DNA from: Nocardioides okcheonensis
Lineage (GTDB): Bacteria; Actinomycetota; Actinomycetes; Propionibacteriales; Nocardioidaceae
Reading direction: 5' to 3'
DNA length: 64,000 nt
Assembly (NCBI RefSeq): GCF_020991065.1
Contig: NZ_CP087710.1
Coordinates: forward strand, 1,736,001-1,800,000
Shown here piece after piece: positions 16,519 to 25,464 of the stretch. The translations under genes were made by a program, and so were the position numbers. The notes under the pieces are model-generated. The model did not search any database and was not told where the DNA came from. It saw only the letters and a program-made list of their open reading frames with translations. Each line of letters starts with the position of its first letter. Positions within the stretch are counted from its first letter, which is position 1.

Positions 16519-17847
16519 TCAGCCGAAGATGGAGGCGGCCTGCTCCTGGATGCTGGCCGTCACCCCGTCGATGTCGTCGGGGTTCTTCAGGAACTCCTGG
16601 ATCGACGGGATCATCACGGTGTTCGCGAAGTCGGCGTTGGTGTCGCGGTCCATGAACTGCGCGATGTTGGCGGCCGCGCCGACGACCTCGGCGGACTTCT
16701 TCTGCAGGTCGCTGTAGGTGGAGGTGCTGGCGCCCTCGTTGGCGGCGATGAACGGCGCGTCGGCGCCGTTGTTGCCGGCGTCGGCGGCCGCGGCGCTGCC
16801 GAGCCACTTGGCCATCGCCTTGCCGGCCTCCTGGTTCTTGCCCGCCGCGGCCACGCAGAAGCCGTCGATCGGGGCGTCGAGGGAGTCGGCGGCGATGGAG
16901 GAGTCGAGCTGGGGGAAGGTGAAGAAGTCGAGGTCCTCACCGTTCTCGCCGAGGGCGTCGACGACGAAGGTGCCGAGGAGGTACATCCCGCACTCGCCCT
17001 TGCCCATCGACGTCGCGGCCTCCTGCCAGGTGCGGCCCAGCGGGTCGGCCTGGTGGTAGGGCAGCAGCTTGCGCCAGGTGTCGAACACCAGCTTGACCTC
17101 GTCGCCGTCCCACGCCTCGTCCCCGGCCATCAGGCTCATGTGGAAGTCGAAGCCGTTGAGGCGCATGTTGAGGATGTCGAACGTGCCCATCGCGGGCCAG
17201 CCGTCCTTGTCGCCGAAGGCGAACGGGGTGACGCCCTTGCCCTGCATGTCGTCCATGAGCGCCGTGAAGTCGTCGTTGGTCTCCGGCGGGGTCCAGCCGT
17301 TCTTCTCCCAGACCGACTTGCGGTAGAAGACCGCCCACGGGTAGTAGCTGATCGGCACGAAGTACTGCTTGCCGTCGGAGGCGGTGGCGGCCTGCTTGAA
17401 GGAGTCGCCGAGGCCGTCGATGGGCCACTGGTCGCTCAGGTCGGTGATCAGCCCGTTGTCGGCGAACTGCGACATGCGGAAGCCGGCGAACCAGGTGAAC
17501 ACGTCGTCGGGCGTGCCCTGCAGGTAGGTGTTGATGCTCTCCTGGAAGGTGTTGTGGTCGACGGCGTTGAGCGCGACCTCGGTGTCGCTCTCCTTGGTGT
17601 AGGCGTCGGCGATCGCCTTGAGCCGGTCGTAGGCCGCACCGGACCCCTCGGCCTCGTTGATGCCGAACTTCACCGTGGCGCCCGAGCCGGTGGCCGGGCC
17701 CGAGTCGCCACCACCACAGGCGGCGAGCATGCTGGCCCCGCCGACGGCGAGACCGGAGAGCGCCATGCCACGGAGGACGGAGCGGCGCGAGGCCTCCATC
17801 GTGACCAGGGCGGAGCGGGGGATGGCGCTGGAGCTGGAACGGGACAC
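16519..17847 (-). CDS. Sugar-binding lipoprotein of the ABC importer
   Basis: A 442-residue extracellular solute-binding protein (family 1). The signal peptide combines a twin-arginine-like SRRSVLRGM with a lipobox MLAACGGG, so it is probably a Tat-exported lipoprotein. Typical family features include FTWFAGFRM, WAVFYRKSVWEKNGW and GKGECGMYLLG. The GTG at 17847 is chosen because AGGAGG lies just upstream; a later in-frame ATG would also keep the signal peptide. It is the first gene of the importer operon and divergent from the beta-galactosidase. Confidence 0.92.
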   Translation of the reverse strand: MSRSSSSAIPRSALVTMEASRRSVLRGMALSGLAVGGASMLAACGGGDSGPATGSGATVKFGINEAEGSGAAYDRLKAIADAYTKESDTEVALNAVDHNTFQESINTYLQGTPDDVFTWFAGFRMSQFADNGLITDLSDQWPIDGLGDSFKQAATASDGKQYFVPISYYPWAVFYRKSVWEKNGWTPPETNDDFTALMDDMQGKGVTPFAFGDKDGWPAMGTFDILNMRLNGFDFHMSLMAGDEAWDGDEVKLVFDTWRKLLPYHQADPLGRTWQEAATSMGKGECGMYLLGTFVVDALGENGEDLDFFTFPQLDSSIAADSLDAPIDGFCVAAAGKNQEAGKAMAKWLGSAAAADAGNNGADAPFIAANEGASTSTYSDLQKKSAEVVGAAANIAQFMDRDTNADFANTVMIPSIQEFLKNPDDIDGVTASIQEQAASIFG

Positions 17848-17885
17848 GAGGATCCTCCTGGAGACAAAACCAAACAGGGATGCAC

Positions 17886-17915
17886 AGCATGTGACGACCA
17901 ACACAGGGCCGTCAA
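17886..17915 (-). promoter_or_regulatory. TTGACG-N18-CATGCT promoter for the importer operon
   Basis: On the minus strand TTGACG (17915-17910) and CATGCT (17891-17886) are 18 bp apart. The arrangement and -10 sequence are the same as the promoter at 11370. The 9-14-9 inverted repeat is directly upstream. Confidence 0.55.
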
Positions 17916-17930
17916 CCCTCTCGAAGGTCA

Positions 17931-17962
17931 CAGTTCGGACCAGATCGAACATTTCCGAACTG
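17931..17962. promoter_or_regulatory. Inverted repeat CAGTTCGGA-N14-TCCGAACTG, candidate operator
   Basis: Two perfect 9-bp arms flank 14 bases that contain another GATCGAAC half-site. The element lies between the divergent promoters of the importer and the beta-galactosidase. The DeoR-family protein at 20037 is the likely binder; this is inferred from position. Confidence 0.6.
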
Positions 17963-17979
17963 AAATCCTCGCCCGGACG

Positions 17980-18009
17980 TTGACTTTGCCGTGTGAGGGT
18001 CGACACAGT
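17980..18009 (+). promoter_or_regulatory. TTGACT-N18-CACAGT promoter for the glycosidase operon
   Basis: TTGACT at 17980 and CACAGT at 18004-18009 have an 18-bp spacer. The ATG follows 6 bases later, suggesting a leaderless or near-leaderless message. Confidence 0.5.
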
Positions 18010-18015
18010 TGCGTC

Positions 18016-20037
18016 ATGCCGACTCCCCTGCCCGCCCTCGCCTTCGGTGGCGACTACAACCCCGAGCAGTGGCCACGCGAGGCCCACGTGGAGGACCGCG
18101 CCCTGATGGGCGAGGCAGGCGTCGACCTGGTCACCCTCGGGGTGTTCTCGTGGGCGTGGCTGCAGCCGGGTCCCGACCGGTGGGACTTCGCGTGGCTCGA
18201 CGAGCAGATGGACGACCTGCACGCCGCCGGCGTACGCGTCGACCTCGCCACCGCGACCGCCTCGCCGCCACCGTGGCTGACCCACCGCCACCCCGAGATG
18301 CTGCCGGTCACCGCGGACGGCACCACGCTGTGGCCCGGCGGCCGGCAGGCGTTCTGCCCGAGCTCGCCGGTCTACCGCGAGCACGCGCTCGAGCTCTGCA
18401 CCCGGCTGGCCGAGCGCTACCACGACCACCCCGCCCTCGCGCTGTGGCACGTCTCCAACGAGCTCGGCTGCCACAACGCCCGGTGCTACTGCGACGTCAG
18501 CGCCGCGGCGTTCCGCGACTGGCTGCGCCGGCGCTACGACGACGACGTCGACCGGCTCAACCACGCCTGGGGCACGGCGTTCTGGTCGCAGCGCTACGAC
18601 GACTTCGAGCAGGTGCTGCCGCCGCGCTCGGCCCCGACCTTCCCCAACCCCACGCAGCAGCTCGACTTCCTGCGCTTCTCCTCCGACCAGCTGCTCGACA
18701 ACTTCGTCGTCGAGCGCGACGTGCTGCACCGCCTGTCGCCCGGGGTCCCGGTGACCACCAACTTCATGGTGATGCGCCAGACCATGGAGATGGACTACCT
18801 GCGGTGGGGCCGCGAGCTCGACGTGGTGTCCAACGACCACTACCTCATCGCCGCCGAGGCCGACGGGCACCGCGAGCTCGCCTTCAGCGCCGACCTGACC
18901 CGCGGCACCGCGGGCGGGCGGCCCTGGCTGCTGATGGAGCACTCCACCAGCGCCGTCAACTGGCAGCCGCGCAACCGCGCCAAGCGACCCGGCGAGATGA
19001 CCCGCAACAGCCTGTCCCACGTCGCCCACGGCGCGGACGCGGTGCTCTACTTCCAGTGGCGCGCCTCGCGCGCCGGGGCGGAGAAGTTCCACTCCGGCCT
19101 GCTCCCCCACGCCGGCACCGACACGCGCCAGTGGCGCGAGGTGGTCTCGCTCTCCCGCCTGCTCGACTCGATCGAGGAGGTCACCGGGTCGGTCGCGGCC
19201 AACCGCGCCGCGATCCTGTTCGACTACGAGGCGTGGTGGGGGTGCCAGCTCGACTCCCACCCGAGCATCGACGTCCACTACCGCGACCGTGCCGAGGACC
19301 TCCACCGCGCGCTGTCGGCGCAGGGCGTCGGCACCGACGTGGTGCACCCGAGCACCGACCTCAGCGGCTACGACCTCGTCGTGGTGCCCACCCTCTACCT
19401 CGTCTCCGACGAGACGGTCGCGGCGCTGACCGCCGCCGCCGAGGCCGGGGCCACGGTCGTCGTCACCTACTTCAGCGGCATCGTCGACGAGCACGACCAC
19501 GTCCGGCTCGGCGGCTACCCGGGCGCCTTCCGCGACCTGCTCGGCGTCCGGACCACCGAGCTGATGCCGCTGCTGGCCGGTGAGCAGGTCCGTGTCGAGG
19601 GCCTCGGCGACCCCGTCACCGCCGACACCTGGACCGAGGACCTCGAGGCCGACGCCGCCGAGGTCGTCGCGACCTACACCGACGGCCCCGCGGCCGGCCT
19701 GCCGGCCGTGACCCGGCGCGACGTCGGCCGCGGCTCGGCGTGGTACGTCGCCACCCGCCTCGACCCCACCGGCACGGACCGCCTGGTCGAACGGCTCGTC
19801 GCCGAGTCCGGCGTGGAGCGCCTGCCCGGCGCGGGCCCCCTGGTCGAGGTCACCCGCCGGGTCGGTGACGGCGCGAGCTGGCTCTTCGTCATCAACCACG
19901 GCGACGCCCCGGCCCCCGTGCCGGTGTCGGGCGTCGACCTGGTCACCGGCACCGACGTCGACGGCGACCTGGTCGTGGCGCCGGGCGGGGTCGCCGTGGT
20001 CCGCGAGGCCGTACGCGACGGCGGACGGGGCGACTGA
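18016..20037 (+). CDS. GH42 beta-galactosidase
   Basis: A 673-residue glycoside hydrolase family 42 enzyme. The N-terminal GGDYNPEQW begins the TIM barrel. The acid/base is Glu149 in WHVSNELG and the nucleophile is Glu308 in LLMEHSTSAVNWQ. Cys114 and the cluster CHNARCYCD fit the structural zinc site of the family. The trimerisation domain (about 395-600) and a small C-terminal beta domain follow. There is no signal peptide, so it acts in the cytoplasm on imported galactosides. It begins the operon GH42/DeoR/GH36. Confidence 0.95.
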   Translation: MPTPLPALAFGGDYNPEQWPREAHVEDRALMGEAGVDLVTLGVFSWAWLQPGPDRWDFAWLDEQMDDLHAAGVRVDLATATASPPPWLTHRHPEMLPVTADGTTLWPGGRQAFCPSSPVYREHALELCTRLAERYHDHPALALWHVSNELGCHNARCYCDVSAAAFRDWLRRRYDDDVDRLNHAWGTAFWSQRYDDFEQVLPPRSAPTFPNPTQQLDFLRFSSDQLLDNFVVERDVLHRLSPGVPVTTNFMVMRQTMEMDYLRWGRELDVVSNDHYLIAAEADGHRELAFSADLTRGTAGGRPWLLMEHSTSAVNWQPRNRAKRPGEMTRNSLSHVAHGADAVLYFQWRASRAGAEKFHSGLLPHAGTDTRQWREVVSLSRLLDSIEEVTGSVAANRAAILFDYEAWWGCQLDSHPSIDVHYRDRAEDLHRALSAQGVGTDVVHPSTDLSGYDLVVVPTLYLVSDETVAALTAAAEAGATVVVTYFSGIVDEHDHVRLGGYPGAFRDLLGVRTTELMPLLAGEQVRVEGLGDPVTADTWTEDLEADAAEVVATYTDGPAAGLPAVTRRDVGRGSAWYVATRLDPTGTDRLVERLVAESGVERLPGAGPLVEVTRRVGDGASWLFVINHGDAPAPVPVSGVDLVTGTDVDGDLVVAPGGVAVVREAVRDGGRGD

Positions 20038-20864
20038 TGCTCGCCGCCCAGCGGCGCGGCCGGATCCTCGCCGAGCTCAGCCGGGACGGGACCGTCCGGG
20101 TCACCGACCTGGTCGAGCTGCTCGGCGTCTCCGACATGACGGTGCGGCGCGACCTCGTCGCGCTGCACCGCGACGGCCTGCTGGAGAAGGTGCACGGCGG
20201 GGCGCTCGCGGTCGCCGAGCCGTCGGCGTCCGAGCCGGGCTTCGCCGCGAAGTCGGTGCAGCGCCTGCGCGAGAAGCAGGCCATCGCCGCGGCCGCAGCG
20301 GAGCTGGTCCACACCGGCATGGCCATCGCCGTCTCGGCCGGCACCACCACCCACGCGCTCACCGAGCACATCGCACGGATCCCGCACCTGACGGTGGTCA
20401 CCAACTCGGTGTGGGTGGCCGACCTGCTGCACCGCACGGGCGAGCCCACCACGTCGGTGCTGCTCACCGGCGGGCTCCGCACGCCGTCCGACGCCCTCGT
20501 CGGCCCGGTCGCGGTGTCGTCGCTGCGCAGCCTCCACGTCGACGCCTTCTTCATGGGCGTGCACGGGATGGACGTCCGCGCCGGCTTCAGCACCCCCAAC
20601 CTGCTCGAGTCGGAGACCAACCGGGCGATGATCGAGCGCTCGCGCCGGCTCATCGTCTGCGCCGACTCCACGAAGTGGGGCGTGGTGGGCCTCAGCAGCA
20701 TGGCCGCGCTGTCGGAGGCGGCGGTGCTGGTCACCGACTCCGGCCTCTCCGCGCAGGCCAGCGGCGCGCTGGCCGACCACGTCGGCGAGCTCGTCGTGGT
20801 GGACCCGCTCGCCGACTCCCCCACCGACTCACTCGACGACGCCACCACGGAGGCCGACGCATGA
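20037..20864 (+). CDS. DeoR-family sugar regulator
   Basis: A 275-residue DeoR repressor. The N-terminal helix-turn-helix contains VTDLVELLGVSDMTVRRDL, followed by KVHGGALAV. The C-terminal sugar-phosphate sensor has AVSAGTTTHALTEHI and ends with VCADSTKWG before a short acidic tail. The start codon shares one base with the GH42 stop (TGATG) and the end overlaps the GH36 start (ATGA). It probably controls the surrounding galactoside genes through the inverted repeat at 17931-17962. Confidence 0.9.
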   Translation: MLAAQRRGRILAELSRDGTVRVTDLVELLGVSDMTVRRDLVALHRDGLLEKVHGGALAVAEPSASEPGFAAKSVQRLREKQAIAAAAAELVHTGMAIAVSAGTTTHALTEHIARIPHLTVVTNSVWVADLLHRTGEPTTSVLLTGGLRTPSDALVGPVAVSSLRSLHVDAFFMGVHGMDVRAGFSTPNLLESETNRAMIERSRRLIVCADSTKWGVVGLSSMAALSEAAVLVTDSGLSAQASGALADHVGELVVVDPLADSPTDSLDDATTEADA

Positions 20865-23005
20865 CCCCCACCCCCTCCCCGGTCCACCTGAGCCGGGGCG
20901 GCGTCAGCGTGGTGCTCGGCCACGACGACACCGGGATCCCGACCGTCCTGCACTGGGGCGCCGCCCTCGGCGACCTCGACGAGGCGGCCCTGGCCGGGCT
21001 CGTGGCCGCCCGCCGCCCCGGGGTGTCGCACTCGGCGTTCGACGCCAGGCGGCTGACCGGCCTGGTGCCGGACGGCACCCGCGGCTACTCCGGCACGCCC
21101 GGCCTCGGCGGGCACCGCGTCGGTGGCACCGCGACGGCGGCCGCGCCGAGCCTCGTCGACTGGGACGTGCGCGTGGCCGACGACGCCGACGGCGCCCGCG
21201 GCGTCACCTGCACGTCCGTCGACGCCGAGGCCGGCTGGACGGTCTCGGTCGAGCTCGGCCTCGACGCGTCCGGCCTGCTGCACACCGCCACCACGGTCAC
21301 GAACTCCGCCGACGGCGACCTCCACCTGTCCGCCGTCCTGTGCGCGCTGCCGGTCGCCGCCCACGCCACGGAGCTCCTCGACCTCACCGGCCGCTGGTGC
21401 AAGGAGCGCTCCCCGCAGCGTCATCCCTGGGTGCAGGGCACCCACCGCCGCGACGCGCGCCACGGCCGCACCGGGCACGACGCCACCCTGCTCCTGGTCG
21501 CCGGGACGCCCGGTTTCGCGTTCGGCGCCGGCGAGGTCTGGGCGGTCCACACCGCGTGGAGCGGCAACCACACGACCTACGCCGAGCGCACCCCCGAGGG
21601 CGACTGCCTGCTCGGCGGCGGCGAGCTGCTCGCCCCCGGCGAGGTGGTCCTCGCCCCCGGCGAGGCCTACCGCTCCCCCACCCTGCTCGGGTCGTGGTCG
21701 CCGGCCGGCCTCGACCCGCTGAGCCACCGCTTCCACGCCCACCTGCGCGCGGTCACCCCGCTCGCCCGCTCCGAGCGCCCCGTCATCGCCAACTCGTGGG
21801 AGGCGGTCTACTTCGACCACTCGCTCGAGCGGCTCACCGAGCTCGTCGACGTCGCCGCCACGGTCGGCGTCGAGCGCTTCGTGCTCGACGACGGCTGGTT
21901 CCTGGGCCGCCGCGACGACACCGCCGGGCTGGGCGACTGGGCCGTCGACGCGGCCGTGTGGCCCGAGGGCCTGCGCCCGCTCGTCGACCACGTCACCGCC
22001 GCCGGGCTGCAGTTCGGCCTGTGGGTGGAGCCCGAGATGGTCAACCTCGACTCCGAGACGGCGCGCGCGCACCCCGAGCGGGTGCTGCGCGGACGGGCGG
22101 CCGACCCGCTGTCGTGGCGCCACCAGCAGGTGCTCGACCTGCAGGACGAGGAGGCGTACGCCGACCTGCGCGACGCCCTGCTCGCGCTGCTCGACGTGCT
22201 CGACGTCGCCTACCTCAAATGGGACCACAACCGCGACCTCACCGACGCCACCCACGACGGGCGGCCCGCGGTCCACGGGCAGACCCTGGCCGCCTACCGG
22301 CTGCTCGACGAGCTGCGCGCCGCCCACCCCGGCCTGGAGATCGAGTCGTGCGCCTCGGGCGGCGCCCGGGTCGACGCGGAGGTGCTGCGCCGCACCGACC
22401 GGATCTGGGCGAGCGACACCATCGACCCGCTCGAGCGCCAGCACCTGCAGCGCTGGACCTCGCTGCTGGTGCCGCCGGAGCTGATCGGCTCGCACGTCGG
22501 CGGCCCCACCGCCCACACCACCGGCCGCACCCACGCGCTGCGCTACCGCGCGGCCACGGCGCTGCTGCACTGGTTCGGCATCGAGTGGGACATGTCGCGA
22601 CTCGACGCGGCCGGGCTCGCCGAGCTCGCGCAGTGGGTCGACCTGCACAAGCGGGTGCGGCCGCTGATCGGGAGCGGCACCCTCGTCCACCCCGACCACC
22701 CCGACCCGGGGGTGCTGGTCACCGGCGTCGTCGGCGCCGACCGGTCCGAGGCCTGCTACGTCGTCGCGTCGGTCGCCTCGCCCGCGACCCAGCACCCCGC
22801 GCCGCTGCGCCTCACCGGGCTCGACCCCGACACCACCTACCGCCTCGTCGAGGAGCTGGCGCCGCCCCACGCCGCCGGCGACCTCAGCGAGGGCTGGTCC
22901 GCGGTCGGCACCACGCTGCCCGGGCGGGTGCTCGCCACCGCCGGCATCGCCCTACCGGTCCTCCGCCCCGAGGAGGCCCGGGTGCTGCGGGTGGTCGCGG
23001 CCTAG
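20861..23005 (+). CDS. GH36 alpha-galactosidase
   Basis: A 714-residue GH36 enzyme with an N-terminal beta-supersandwich (to about 330), a catalytic TIM barrel and a C-terminal beta domain. The nucleophile is Asp455 in YLKWDHNRD and the acid/base is Asp519 in WASDTIDPLERQ. FVLDDGWFLGR and SCASGGARVD are further family motifs. No signal peptide is seen. With the GH42 enzyme and the importer, it suggests uptake and internal hydrolysis of melibiose/raffinose-type and beta-galactoside oligosaccharides. Confidence 0.94.
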   Translation: MTPTPSPVHLSRGGVSVVLGHDDTGIPTVLHWGAALGDLDEAALAGLVAARRPGVSHSAFDARRLTGLVPDGTRGYSGTPGLGGHRVGGTATAAAPSLVDWDVRVADDADGARGVTCTSVDAEAGWTVSVELGLDASGLLHTATTVTNSADGDLHLSAVLCALPVAAHATELLDLTGRWCKERSPQRHPWVQGTHRRDARHGRTGHDATLLLVAGTPGFAFGAGEVWAVHTAWSGNHTTYAERTPEGDCLLGGGELLAPGEVVLAPGEAYRSPTLLGSWSPAGLDPLSHRFHAHLRAVTPLARSERPVIANSWEAVYFDHSLERLTELVDVAATVGVERFVLDDGWFLGRRDDTAGLGDWAVDAAVWPEGLRPLVDHVTAAGLQFGLWVEPEMVNLDSETARAHPERVLRGRAADPLSWRHQQVLDLQDEEAYADLRDALLALLDVLDVAYLKWDHNRDLTDATHDGRPAVHGQTLAAYRLLDELRAAHPGLEIESCASGGARVDAEVLRRTDRIWASDTIDPLERQHLQRWTSLLVPPELIGSHVGGPTAHTTGRTHALRYRAATALLHWFGIEWDMSRLDAAGLAELAQWVDLHKRVRPLIGSGTLVHPDHPDPGVLVTGVVGADRSEACYVVASVASPATQHPAPLRLTGLDPDTTYRLVEELAPPHAAGDLSEGWSAVGTTLPGRVLATAGIALPVLRPEEARVLRVVAA

Positions 23006-23008
23006 GCT
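23003..23008 (+). promoter_or_regulatory. -10 element TAGGCT for a leaderless start
   Basis: TAGGCT overlaps the GH36 stop codon and ends 6 bases before the methyltransferase ATG at 23015. The gene therefore has its own promoter despite the 9-bp gap. Confidence 0.55.
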
Positions 23009-23014
23009 GGCCGC

Positions 23015-23632
23015 ATGGACGCCCACGCCTGGGACGAGAGGTACGCCGCGAGCGAGCTGGTCTGGTCGCGCGGGCCCAACCGCTTCGTCGCCGAGGAGCT
23101 CGCCGAGCTGGAGCCGGGCATCGCGGTCGACCTCGGCGGCGGCGAGGGCCGCAACGCGATCTGGCTCGCCGAGCGGGGCTGGTCGGCGACCACCGTCGAC
23201 TTCTCGCAGGTCGCCCTCGACAAGGGACGCCGGCTCGCCGGCGACCTCGCACTCGACTGGGTCTGCGCCGACGCCACCACCTGGCGGCCGGACCGGCCGG
23301 TCGACCTGGTCGTCGTCGCGTACCTCCAGCTGGCCGCCGCCCAGCGCCGGCTCGCGATCCGCAGCGCGGTGCAGATGCTGCGCCCGGGCGGCACCCTGCT
23401 GCTCGTCGCGCACGACACGACGAACCTCACCGAGGGGACCGGCGGACCGCAGGACCCGGCGGTCCTGATGAGCGCCGAGGACGTGCTGGACGACCTCGAG
23501 GGGATCGAGGTCGAGGTGGTGCGGGCCGGGCGGGTCGCCCGGGAGGTCACCGCCGCGTCAGGTCACCACGAGCACGCGGGCGACGCCGCGCGCACCGCCT
23601 GGGACTGCCTGGTCCGGGTCGTGCGCCGCTGA
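23015..23632 (+). CDS. Class I SAM-dependent methyltransferase
   Basis: A 205-residue Rossmann methyltransferase. Motif I is VDLGGGEGRNAIWLA, followed by the acidic residue of TTVDFS, and a post-motif LRPGGTLLLVAHD. The start MDAHAWDERYAASELVWSRG resembles TehB/thiopurine-type small-molecule methyltransferases. The substrate is unknown. It ends 2 bp from the convergent small membrane protein. Confidence 0.85.
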   Translation: MDAHAWDERYAASELVWSRGPNRFVAEELAELEPGIAVDLGGGEGRNAIWLAERGWSATTVDFSQVALDKGRRLAGDLALDWVCADATTWRPDRPVDLVVVAYLQLAAAQRRLAIRSAVQMLRPGGTLLLVAHDTTNLTEGTGGPQDPAVLMSAEDVLDDLEGIEVEVVRAGRVAREVTAASGHHEHAGDAARTAWDCLVRVVRR

Positions 23633-23634
23633 GG

Positions 23635-23889
23635 TCAGCCCTCGGACTTCTGCTGCTGGGGCGCCTCGCCCGCGGCCCCGTCCTCGGGCTCGTCGCGGGT
23701 GACCGGCTCGTCGCCGTAGAGCCCGGCCGCCTTGGCCGCCTCGGCCTTGCGCAGCTGCTTGACCAGGCTGAAGCCCAGCACGACGACGGCGAGGATCAGG
23801 AAGATCCAGATCGCGAAGCCGAGCGGCCCCGCGACGACCTCGCTGTCCTCGGGCGTGGTGTCGGCCAGGATGGTCACCAGCGTCTGCAT
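23635..23889 (-). CDS. Small single-pass membrane protein next to mca
   Basis: An 84-residue protein with one membrane helix (about residues 22-45, IWIFLILAVVVLGFSLV), a short outer N-terminus and a charged Glu/Lys-rich tail ending QQQKSEG. The position and orientation beside mca match Rv1083 of M. tuberculosis, also a small membrane protein of unknown role. The ATG is preceded by GGGAGGAT. Confidence 0.7.
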   Translation of the reverse strand: MQTLVTILADTTPEDSEVVAGPLGFAIWIFLILAVVVLGFSLVKQLRKAEAAKAAGLYGDEPVTRDEPEDGAAGEAPQQQKSEG

Positions 23890-23912
23890 GGCCCCATCCT
23901 CCCACTTCCCCC

Positions 23913-24812
23913 TCAGGGCGCGGGGGTCGGGATCCCGGCGAACAGGTCGTCCTCCGGCCGGGAGCTCTCGACCTTCGAGTCGACGAGCTCGTAGTCCTCG
24001 GTCGGCCAGGTCTTCTGCTGGACCTCACGCGGGATGGCGAACCACATGCCGTCGGGATCGATCTGCGTGGCGTGGGCCAGCAGGGCCTGGTCACGGACCC
24101 CGAAGTAGTCGCCGCACGGCACGCGGGTGGTGATCCGGTCGTCCCACTCCGGCTCGCGCTCCCACTTCGCGAGCCGCTCCTCGTAGGGCGACTCGAGGCC
24201 GTGGGCGAGCATCGCCTCGTGCAGGGCGTTGGTCTTCGCCCAGCTCCAGCCGTGGTGGTAGTAGAGCTTGAGCGGCTGCCAGGGCTCCCCCGCGTCGGGG
24301 AACCGCTCGGGGTCGCCGGCCGCGTGGTAGGCGGCGACGGAGACCTCGTGGCAGCGGATGTGGTCGGGGTGGGGGTAGCCGCCGCGCTCGTCGTAGGTGG
24401 TCAGCACGTGCGGCCGGAACTCCCGGATCAGCCGGACCAGGCGCTCGGTCGCCTCCTCGAGCGGGACCAGCGCGAAGCAGCCCTCGGGCAGCGGCGGCAG
24501 CGGGTCGCCCTCGGGCCAGCCGGAGTCGACGAAGCCGAGCCAGTCCTGGCGGATGCCGAGGATGTCGCGGGCGCGGTGCATCTCCTCGCGGCGGATCTCG
24601 GTGATGTTCTCCCAGACCTCGGGCCGGTCCATCTTCGCGTTGAGGACCGAGCCGCGCTCGCCGCCGGTGCAGGTGACGACGTGGACGTCGACCCCCTCGG
24701 CGACGTACTTCGCGGTCGACGCCGCCCCCTTGCTCGACTCGTCGTCGGGGTGGGCGTGGACGTGCATCAGTCGGAGACCGCGGCGGGGCCGGTCTGCGGA
24801 GGGCTGGGGCAT
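23913..24812 (-). CDS. mca: Mycothiol conjugate amidase
   Basis: A 299-residue LmbE/PIG-L metallo-deacetylase. The zinc motif is [14 protein letters not shown] (AHPDDE) with the third His in [13 protein letters not shown]. Mca cleaves mycothiol S-conjugates to release mercapturic acids for export. Mca rather than MshB is indicated by [17 protein letters not shown], by the C-terminal [10 protein letters not shown] stretch, and by divergence from DUF4307 and greA as in Rv1082-Rv1080c. Confidence 0.93.
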   Translation of the reverse strand: MPQPSADRPRRGLRLMHVHAHPDDESSKGAASTAKYVAEGVDVHVVTCTGGERGSVLNAKMDRPEVWENITEIRREEMHRARDILGIRQDWLGFVDSGWPEGDPLPPLPEGCFALVPLEEATERLVRLIREFRPHVLTTYDERGGYPHPDHIRCHEVSVAAYHAAGDPERFPDAGEPWQPLKLYYHHGWSWAKTNALHEAMLAHGLESPYEERLAKWEREPEWDDRITTRVPCGDYFGVRDQALLAHATQIDPDGMWFAIPREVQQKTWPTEDYELVDSKVESSRPEDDLFAGIPTPAP

Positions 24813-24819
24813 GGGCGCG

Positions 24820-24825
24820 AGTCTA
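24820..24825 (-). promoter_or_regulatory. -10 element TAGACT for mca
   Basis: TAGACT on the minus strand lies 7 bases before the mca ATG at 24812, fitting a leaderless transcript. Confidence 0.6.
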
Positions 24826-24837
24826 GGAGGTGCCGCT

Positions 24838-24843
24838 TAGGCT
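24838..24843 (+). promoter_or_regulatory. -10 element TAGGCT for the DUF4307 gene
   Basis: TAGGCT lies 7 bases before the GTG at 24851. It is back to back with the mca promoter in a 38-bp gap. Confidence 0.6.
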
Positions 24844-24850
24844 TTCGTGC

Positions 24851-25240
24851 GTGACCACCGACCTCGCCGACCGCTACGGCACGCCCGCGCGCTGGCGTCG
24901 CCCGGTCGTCGTCGCGGTGACCGCTGCCGTGGCCGCGGTCGGGCTCACCTGGCTGGCGTGGGCGGCCTGGTTCCACGGCACGCCCGACGTCACCTCGGAG
25001 ATCGTCACCTACGAGGTGGTCAGCGACCACGCCACCGACGCCCGCCTCGACGTCGACCTGGCCGACGGGGTCACCGCCAGCTGCCGGGTCCGGGCCTACG
25101 CCGAGGACCACACCACCGTGGGCGAGCTGGCGTTCGAGCCCGTCGACGGGGCCAACTCGGTGACCATCCGCACCGAGCGCCGCGCCACCTCGGTGGAGAA
25201 GCTCGGGTGCACGACCGACGGGCAGACCCGCCCGCGCTGA
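24851..25240 (+). CDS. DUF4307 membrane protein
   Basis: A 129-residue protein with a cytoplasmic N-terminus containing DLADRYGTPARWRRP, one membrane helix (about 25-47) and an extracytoplasmic domain. That domain has CRVRAYAEDHTTVGELAFE and two Cys that could pair. It corresponds to Rv1081c, encoded beside mca and greA across actinobacteria. The function is unknown. GTG 24851 is chosen over an upstream in-frame start because of the leaderless promoter spacing. Confidence 0.82.
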   Translation: MTTDLADRYGTPARWRRPVVVAVTAAVAAVGLTWLAWAAWFHGTPDVTSEIVTYEVVSDHATDARLDVDLADGVTASCRVRAYAEDHTTVGELAFEPVDGANSVTIRTERRATSVEKLGCTTDGQTRPR

Positions 25241-25306
25241 GCGGCGTACGCCCACCCCTCCGTGTGCGGGGGACCTGCGCTCCGGCGCCGCGCTTGCTAA
25301 CCTGTG

Positions 25307-25375
25307 GGTTCGCCCGTCCGGGAGCGCTGGCCCAGTCCCACGCCGCGCCGACCTCGATCGGACGGAGGACGAACC
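25307..25375 (+). other. Possible structured leader RNA before greA
   Basis: GGTTCG (25307-25312) can pair with CGAACC (25370-25375), and CCGTCCG (25314-25320) with CGGACGG (25359-25365), leaving a small AGGA bulge. This gives a 13-bp closing stem around 38 bases. A TAACCT hexamer at 25298-25303 could be its promoter, giving a greA leader of roughly 150 bases. Most promoters in the window are leaderless, so this long leader stands out. The function is unknown. Confidence 0.4.
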
Positions 25376-25464
25376 ACCCACCCCGTGCGGGGGCGCTGAG
25401 ACACATCCCGGCGCACACCACCCCGCACCACCAGAAGTACTCACGTTGAAGCAGGAGTAGTGAC

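Noticed and set aside
16519..19899. A minus-strand frame extending the sugar-binding protein to 1126 residues
   Set aside because: The protein has its own signal peptide and an AGGAGG site at the GTG 17847. The extension is antisense to GH42.
16297..20037. A continuous 1246-codon plus-strand frame through the binding-protein gene into GH42
   Set aside because: Only the part from 18016 has family motifs and a promoter. The upstream part is the antisense of a well-supported lipoprotein gene, and its long open frame is an effect of high GC.
25307..25375. A tRNA gene in the greA leader
   Set aside because: The stem has no anticodon arm, T-arm or CCA-compatible acceptor arrangement.
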